Shown: positions 60,985-64,000 of the stretch, one piece after another | How the letters are laid out: each line of letters starts with the position of its first letter | Position numbering within the stretch: position 1 is the stretch's first letter | Assembly (NCBI RefSeq): GCF_004349055.1 | Contig: NZ_SMKX01000015.1 | Span: 1-64,000, forward strand | Source of the DNA: Kribbella antibiotica | Lineage (GTDB): Bacteria > Actinomycetota > Actinomycetes > Propionibacteriales > Kribbellaceae | DNA: 64,000 bases | Reading direction: 5' to 3' | Notes under the pieces: model-generated | What the model was told of the DNA's origin: nothing | Database searches by the model: none | The model's input: the letters and a program-made list of their open reading frames with translations, nothing else | Program-made: the position numbers and the translations under genes

Positions 60985-63900
60985 TTGCCTAGATTCCGTC
61001 CCCGAAAAGCGCTGGCAACCGCAACTGCGCTCTCACTCGTCGTACTGGCTTCGGCCGTTCCCCCTGCTGTCGGTGCTGAGCAGTCCGCTGTCGCAGCCAG
61101 TGGCAGCACGCTGACCGGAGCACTGACCTTCACGCTGGTGACTGGCGACAAGGTGTTCGCCCGGCAGACCAGTACCGGCGCAGTCCCCATTGATGTCCGC
61201 CCTGGTCCTGGCCGGGACCAGATGGCGTTCCACAAGGTTGCCTTCGGCAAGAAGCAGTTGGTGGTCCCGCTGGACGCCATGCCGCTGGTGAACGCCGGTG
61301 TGGTCGACCCGCGGCTGTTCGACGTCGCATTGCTCGGTGAGCTCGGTCTGGACGACAAGTCCGCGCCCAAGCTGCCACTCCTGGTCCAGTACGCCGCCAG
61401 CGGTGCCGCTCGGGCAGTCCGAAGCGCATTACCCGAGGGCACTGAGGTCAAGCGCGAACTGCCGATCATCGATGCAGTAGCGATCGGCCAGGAACGCAGC
61501 CAGGCCACGGACCTGTGGTGGAGCTGGCTGAACAGTCCCCAGGCCAAGCGCCGTACCGGGCTGGCCGGCACTGTGAAGAAGGTGTGGCTGGACGGCGGTG
61601 TGACGCCGAACCTGGATCGCAGTGTGCCGCAGATCGGCGCACCGGCGGCGTGGAAGGCCGGACTCACCGGCAAGGGCGTCAAGGTCGCCGTACTGGACAG
61701 CGGGTACGACGCTACTCATCCGGACTTCAAGGGCCGAGTCGTTTCGACCAAGGGCTTCACTGCCGAAGGCGACCAGGATGTGCTCGACATCATCGGGCAT
61801 GGGACGCACACCGCTTCCACCGTGGCGGGTACCGGCGCCGCGTCGGACGGCAAGTACCGCGGTGTCGCACCGGACGCGGATCTGATGATCGGCAAGATCT
61901 GCGAGGCTCGTAACTGCGAGACCTCGGCGATCATCGCCGGGATGGAGTGGGCTGCGACCTCGGGTGCACGTGTCGTCAACATGAGCATCGGCGGCGGTCC
62001 GTCCGACGGCAACGACATCCTCTCCGAGACGCTCAACCGGCTGACCGCCAGCACCGGCGCACTGTTCGTCGTCTCGGCTGGCAACTTCGGTGCGGCCTCC
62101 TCGGTTTCCGAGCCCGCTGCTGCGGACGCCGCACTGGCTGTTGCCTCGGTGACGAAGTCCGACGGTCACAGCGACTTCTCCAGTCAGGGACCGCGACTCG
62201 GTGACCTGTCCGTCAAGCCGGACATCTCCGCACCGGGCAGCCGGATCGTCGCTGCACGTGCCGCGAACACTCCCCTGGAGCGGTTCGCGATCAACGACTC
62301 GTACGCCGAACTGTCGGGTACGTCGATGGCCGCTCCGCACGTTGCGGGTGCCGCTGCCTTGCTGGCACAGGCGCATCCGGACTGGAAGGCAGAACAGCTC
62401 AAGTCGGCGCTGATGGGCTCGTCGCTCGGGCTGAAGGACCAGGGCATCTACACCCAAGGCGCTGGGCGTGTTGATGTCGCAGCGGCGCTCAAGCAGCCGG
62501 TGCTCGCCATCCCGAGCAGTCTGAACCTGGGACTGCAACCGGCGCCGCACAACGACGACAAGCCCGTCACGAAACCAGTGACCTACTTCAACCACAGTGC
62601 GCAGCCCGTGCAGCTGGCGCTGAAGCTGGACGGCGCCAAGCTGTTCAAGCTCAGCACCTCCTCACTGACGGTACCTGCGAACGGCAGTGCAAGCGTGAGC
62701 GTCACCGCGACCACCTCTGGGTCTGAGCCCGAGGGTGCCTACGCTGCCTGGCTGATTGCCACTGGCAACGGTCAGACTGTGCGCACCACGGTCGGTGTGG
62801 GCAAAGAGATCACCACCTACGACCACAAGGTGGTCATGTACGACCGGACCGGCGCACCAGCGGTCAACGACGACAAGCATGTCGCTGGGACCTACCTGGT
62901 CGACGTGGACCGACAGGCGGCGTACTCCGTCGCGGCTGGCGACTCTGTGAAGCTCCCGGCCGGCCACTACATCGTCGACGGCTACACCGCAACGCTGAAC
63001 GACGACGGCGTCGGATTCGGCGAAGTCACCTACTTCACTGAGCCGGACCTGGTGCTCAGCGCCGCCGGTCCGGTCACTCTCGACGGCAGCAAGGCCCGCA
63101 AGATCGCCGTCCGGCCTCCTGTCACCGACGCGACCGCAGCGGCCGGCGGAGTCGGCGCAGCCCGCACCATCGGCGACGGCACCTACGTCAGCGGCGTCGG
63201 CATCGGCAACGTCAGTACGGCGAACTTCTCCCCTGCCATGTACGTCGTGCCGAACCGGACCCACGCGGCGAACAAGTACACGGCCTTCGCCCATGTCGCA
63301 TGGGCCGGGATGCCGGACGGGCAGGACCCTCAGGGCGAGCTGTTCCTGAACAGCCCGTACTTCTACCACGACCAGGCTGTCTGGCCGGGTCAGATCCCTG
63401 CCAACCCATCTGTCGTCACCGATCCGCGGGACTACGCGCACCTGGACGCGTCGTACGCCGGAGAGCCGGGCTATAGCGCCAATAACTACAGCTTCTCGGC
63501 TCTGACGCAGCGAGACCCGAGTGGCCGCCGGGTACCGGCGTTCGTCTTCACTCCGGCGATCGGGATGAACCTGCCATTCCGCCGGGACGAGTACTACTCG
63601 ACGAAGAACGTGCTGTGGTCCTTCCAGAACGAGGTGTACAAGTACACGCCGGAGGAGGGGTACCAGTACTTCACTGTGGTGGACTCCGAGTCGACGGCGT
63701 ACCCAGCTGGCAAGACGACGCGAGTGAACTGGCAGCGTGGTGTCTTCGGGCCGAGCCTGCCCGACCCGCGGATCGGCAACCCTGGCCGCGACGCACTGCC
63801 CTGGTCGACCCGGGACGGCGACAGCATCGGCATCTACGTGCCGTCGTTCGCCGACGGCACACCGAACCGGCTGGGTGACGCGACACTCGCGTCCGAGCGC

Positions 63901-64000
63901 ACCACGCTGCTCCGCAACGGCCAGGAGATCGGCTCGTCCGATTCGCCCGCTATCCAGACATTCGCGGTCCCGGCGACCGAGGCGACGTACCAGCTGACCA
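60985..64000 (+). CDS. Secreted subtilisin-like (S8) serine protease, C-terminus beyond window
   Basis: At least 1005 residues with no stop before the right edge. TTG start, forced by an in-frame stop at 60976-60978, with GAGGTGA at 60972-60978. Sec signal at residues 1-32 (ATATALSLVVLASAVPPAVGA), then a propeptide to about 210. The catalytic domain has Asp238 (VAVLDSGYDATHPDF), His272 (IIGHGTHTAS), oxyanion Asn367 (VVSAGNFG) and Ser447 (LSGTSMAAPHVAG). A long beta-rich region follows, typical of large actinobacterial subtilases, including a DUF11/Fn3-like stretch (FNHSAQPVQLAL). Extracellular protein degradation is the expected role. It lies 120 bp downstream of the CU044_5270 gene on the same strand and may belong to that sigma factor's regulon. 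Confidence 0.9.
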   Translation, partial: MPRFRPRKALATATALSLVVLASAVPPAVGAEQSAVAASGSTLTGALTFTLVTGDKVFARQTSTGAVPIDVRPGPGRDQMAFHKVAFGKKQLVVPLDAMPLVNAGVVDPRLFDVALLGELGLDDKSAPKLPLLVQYAASGAARAVRSALPEGTEVKRELPIIDAVAIGQERSQATDLWWSWLNSPQAKRRTGLAGTVKKVWLDGGVTPNLDRSVPQIGAPAAWKAGLTGKGVKVAVLDSGYDATHPDFKGRVVSTKGFTAEGDQDVLDIIGHGTHTASTVAGTGAASDGKYRGVAPDADLMIGKICEARNCETSAIIAGMEWAATSGARVVNMSIGGGPSDGNDILSETLNRLTASTGALFVVSAGNFGAASSVSEPAAADAALAVASVTKSDGHSDFSSQGPRLGDLSVKPDISAPGSRIVAARAANTPLERFAINDSYAELSGTSMAAPHVAGAAALLAQAHPDWKAEQLKSALMGSSLGLKDQGIYTQGAGRVDVAAALKQPVLAIPSSLNLGLQPAPHNDDKPVTKPVTYFNHSAQPVQLALKLDGAKLFKLSTSSLTVPANGSASVSVTATTSGSEPEGAYAAWLIATGNGQTVRTTVGVGKEITTYDHKVVMYDRTGAPAVNDDKHVAGTYLVDVDRQAAYSVAAGDSVKLPAGHYIVDGYTATLNDDGVGFGEVTYFTEPDLVLSAAGPVTLDGSKARKIAVRPPVTDATAAAGGVGAARTIGDGTYVSGVGIGNVSTANFSPAMYVVPNRTHAANKYTAFAHVAWAGMPDGQDPQGELFLNSPYFYHDQAVWPGQIPANPSVVTDPRDYAHLDASYAGEPGYSANNYSFSALTQRDPSGRRVPAFVFTPAIGMNLPFRRDEYYSTKNVLWSFQNEVYKYTPEEGYQYFTVVDSESTAYPAGKTTRVNWQRGVFGPSLPDPRIGNPGRDALPWSTRDGDSIGIYVPSFADGTPNRLGDATLASERTTLLRNGQEIGSSDSPAIQTFAVPATEATYQLT

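Overview
This window looks like chromosomal DNA of a high-GC actinobacterium. The evidence is about 70% GC in ordinary genes, frequent GTG/TTG starts, ATGA/TGATG gene overlaps, an actinobacterial NucS mismatch endonuclease, Tat and lipoprotein signals, and very large secreted YD-repeat proteins. The gene content resembles Kribbella or a close relative in the Propionibacteriales; that placement is an inference from memory, not a search. No rRNA, tRNA, CRISPR array, insertion sequence or origin was seen. Genes are dense and no gene-free stretch exceeds about 220 bases.

Layout. 1-5.1 kb (mostly minus): a truncated PIG-L deacetylase, a double GNAT acetyltransferase, an esterase with a small zinc-ribbon protein, a Tat-exported M28 aminopeptidase and a fatty acid desaturase. 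5.2-7.1 kb: a sensor kinase and response regulator divergent from the desaturase. 7.1-11.2 kb: an AraC regulator in one overlapping minus-strand operon with a polar amino-acid ABC transporter, divergent from a phytanoyl-CoA dioxygenase family gene. 12.2-22.5 kb: a complete polymorphic-toxin island. It has a secreted LamG/DNRLRE protein, an Rhs/YD-repeat protein with a Hint protease and an HNH nuclease tip, a DUF4265 candidate immunity protein and a strong terminator, and it is bracketed by an imperfect 52-bp direct repeat. 22.6-29.0 kb: housekeeping-type genes (3-hydroxyacyl-CoA dehydrogenase, Nudix, a methyltransferase with a dead phosphatase domain, NucS, GlmS).

29.1-38.3 kb: an aldarate (glucarate/galactarate/talarate) catabolic region. 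It holds three enolase-superfamily dehydratases, a GntR and a LysR regulator, a tripartite tricarboxylate-type transporter (tctCBA, with an apparent 1-nt frameshift in tctB) and 5-dehydro-4-deoxyglucarate dehydratase. Together these would import an aldarate and convert it to 2-oxoglutarate semialdehyde; the final dehydrogenase is not in the window. 38.3-43.8 kb: a phytase-like esterase, D-amino-acid oxidase-like and homocysteine methyltransferase genes, then a MocR regulator divergent from an AhpD-like/PEP-mutase pair. 43.8-51.0 kb: a second giant YD-repeat protein. It fuses in one chain the two parts that are separate genes at the first locus, ends in a strongly cationic Trp/Gly-rich tail, has no visible immunity gene, and is preceded by a LuxR-type regulator. 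51.1-55.0 kb: a six-hairpin-glycosidase-like protein and a secreted sialate-O-acetylesterase-like protein. 55.1-64.0 kb: an ethylmalonyl-CoA-mutase-like MeaA, a STAS protein, two small or unknown membrane proteins, an ECF-type sigma factor with a CU044_5270 family partner, and a secreted subtilase that runs off the right edge.

The most interesting material is the pair of Rhs loci, especially the HNH/DUF4265 toxin-immunity module with its lower-GC tip and flanking repeats. Next come the bacteriocin-like tail of the second Rhs protein, the 45-bp operator-like palindrome before the talarate/galactarate dehydratase, and the methyltransferase fused to a degenerate histidine phosphatase.
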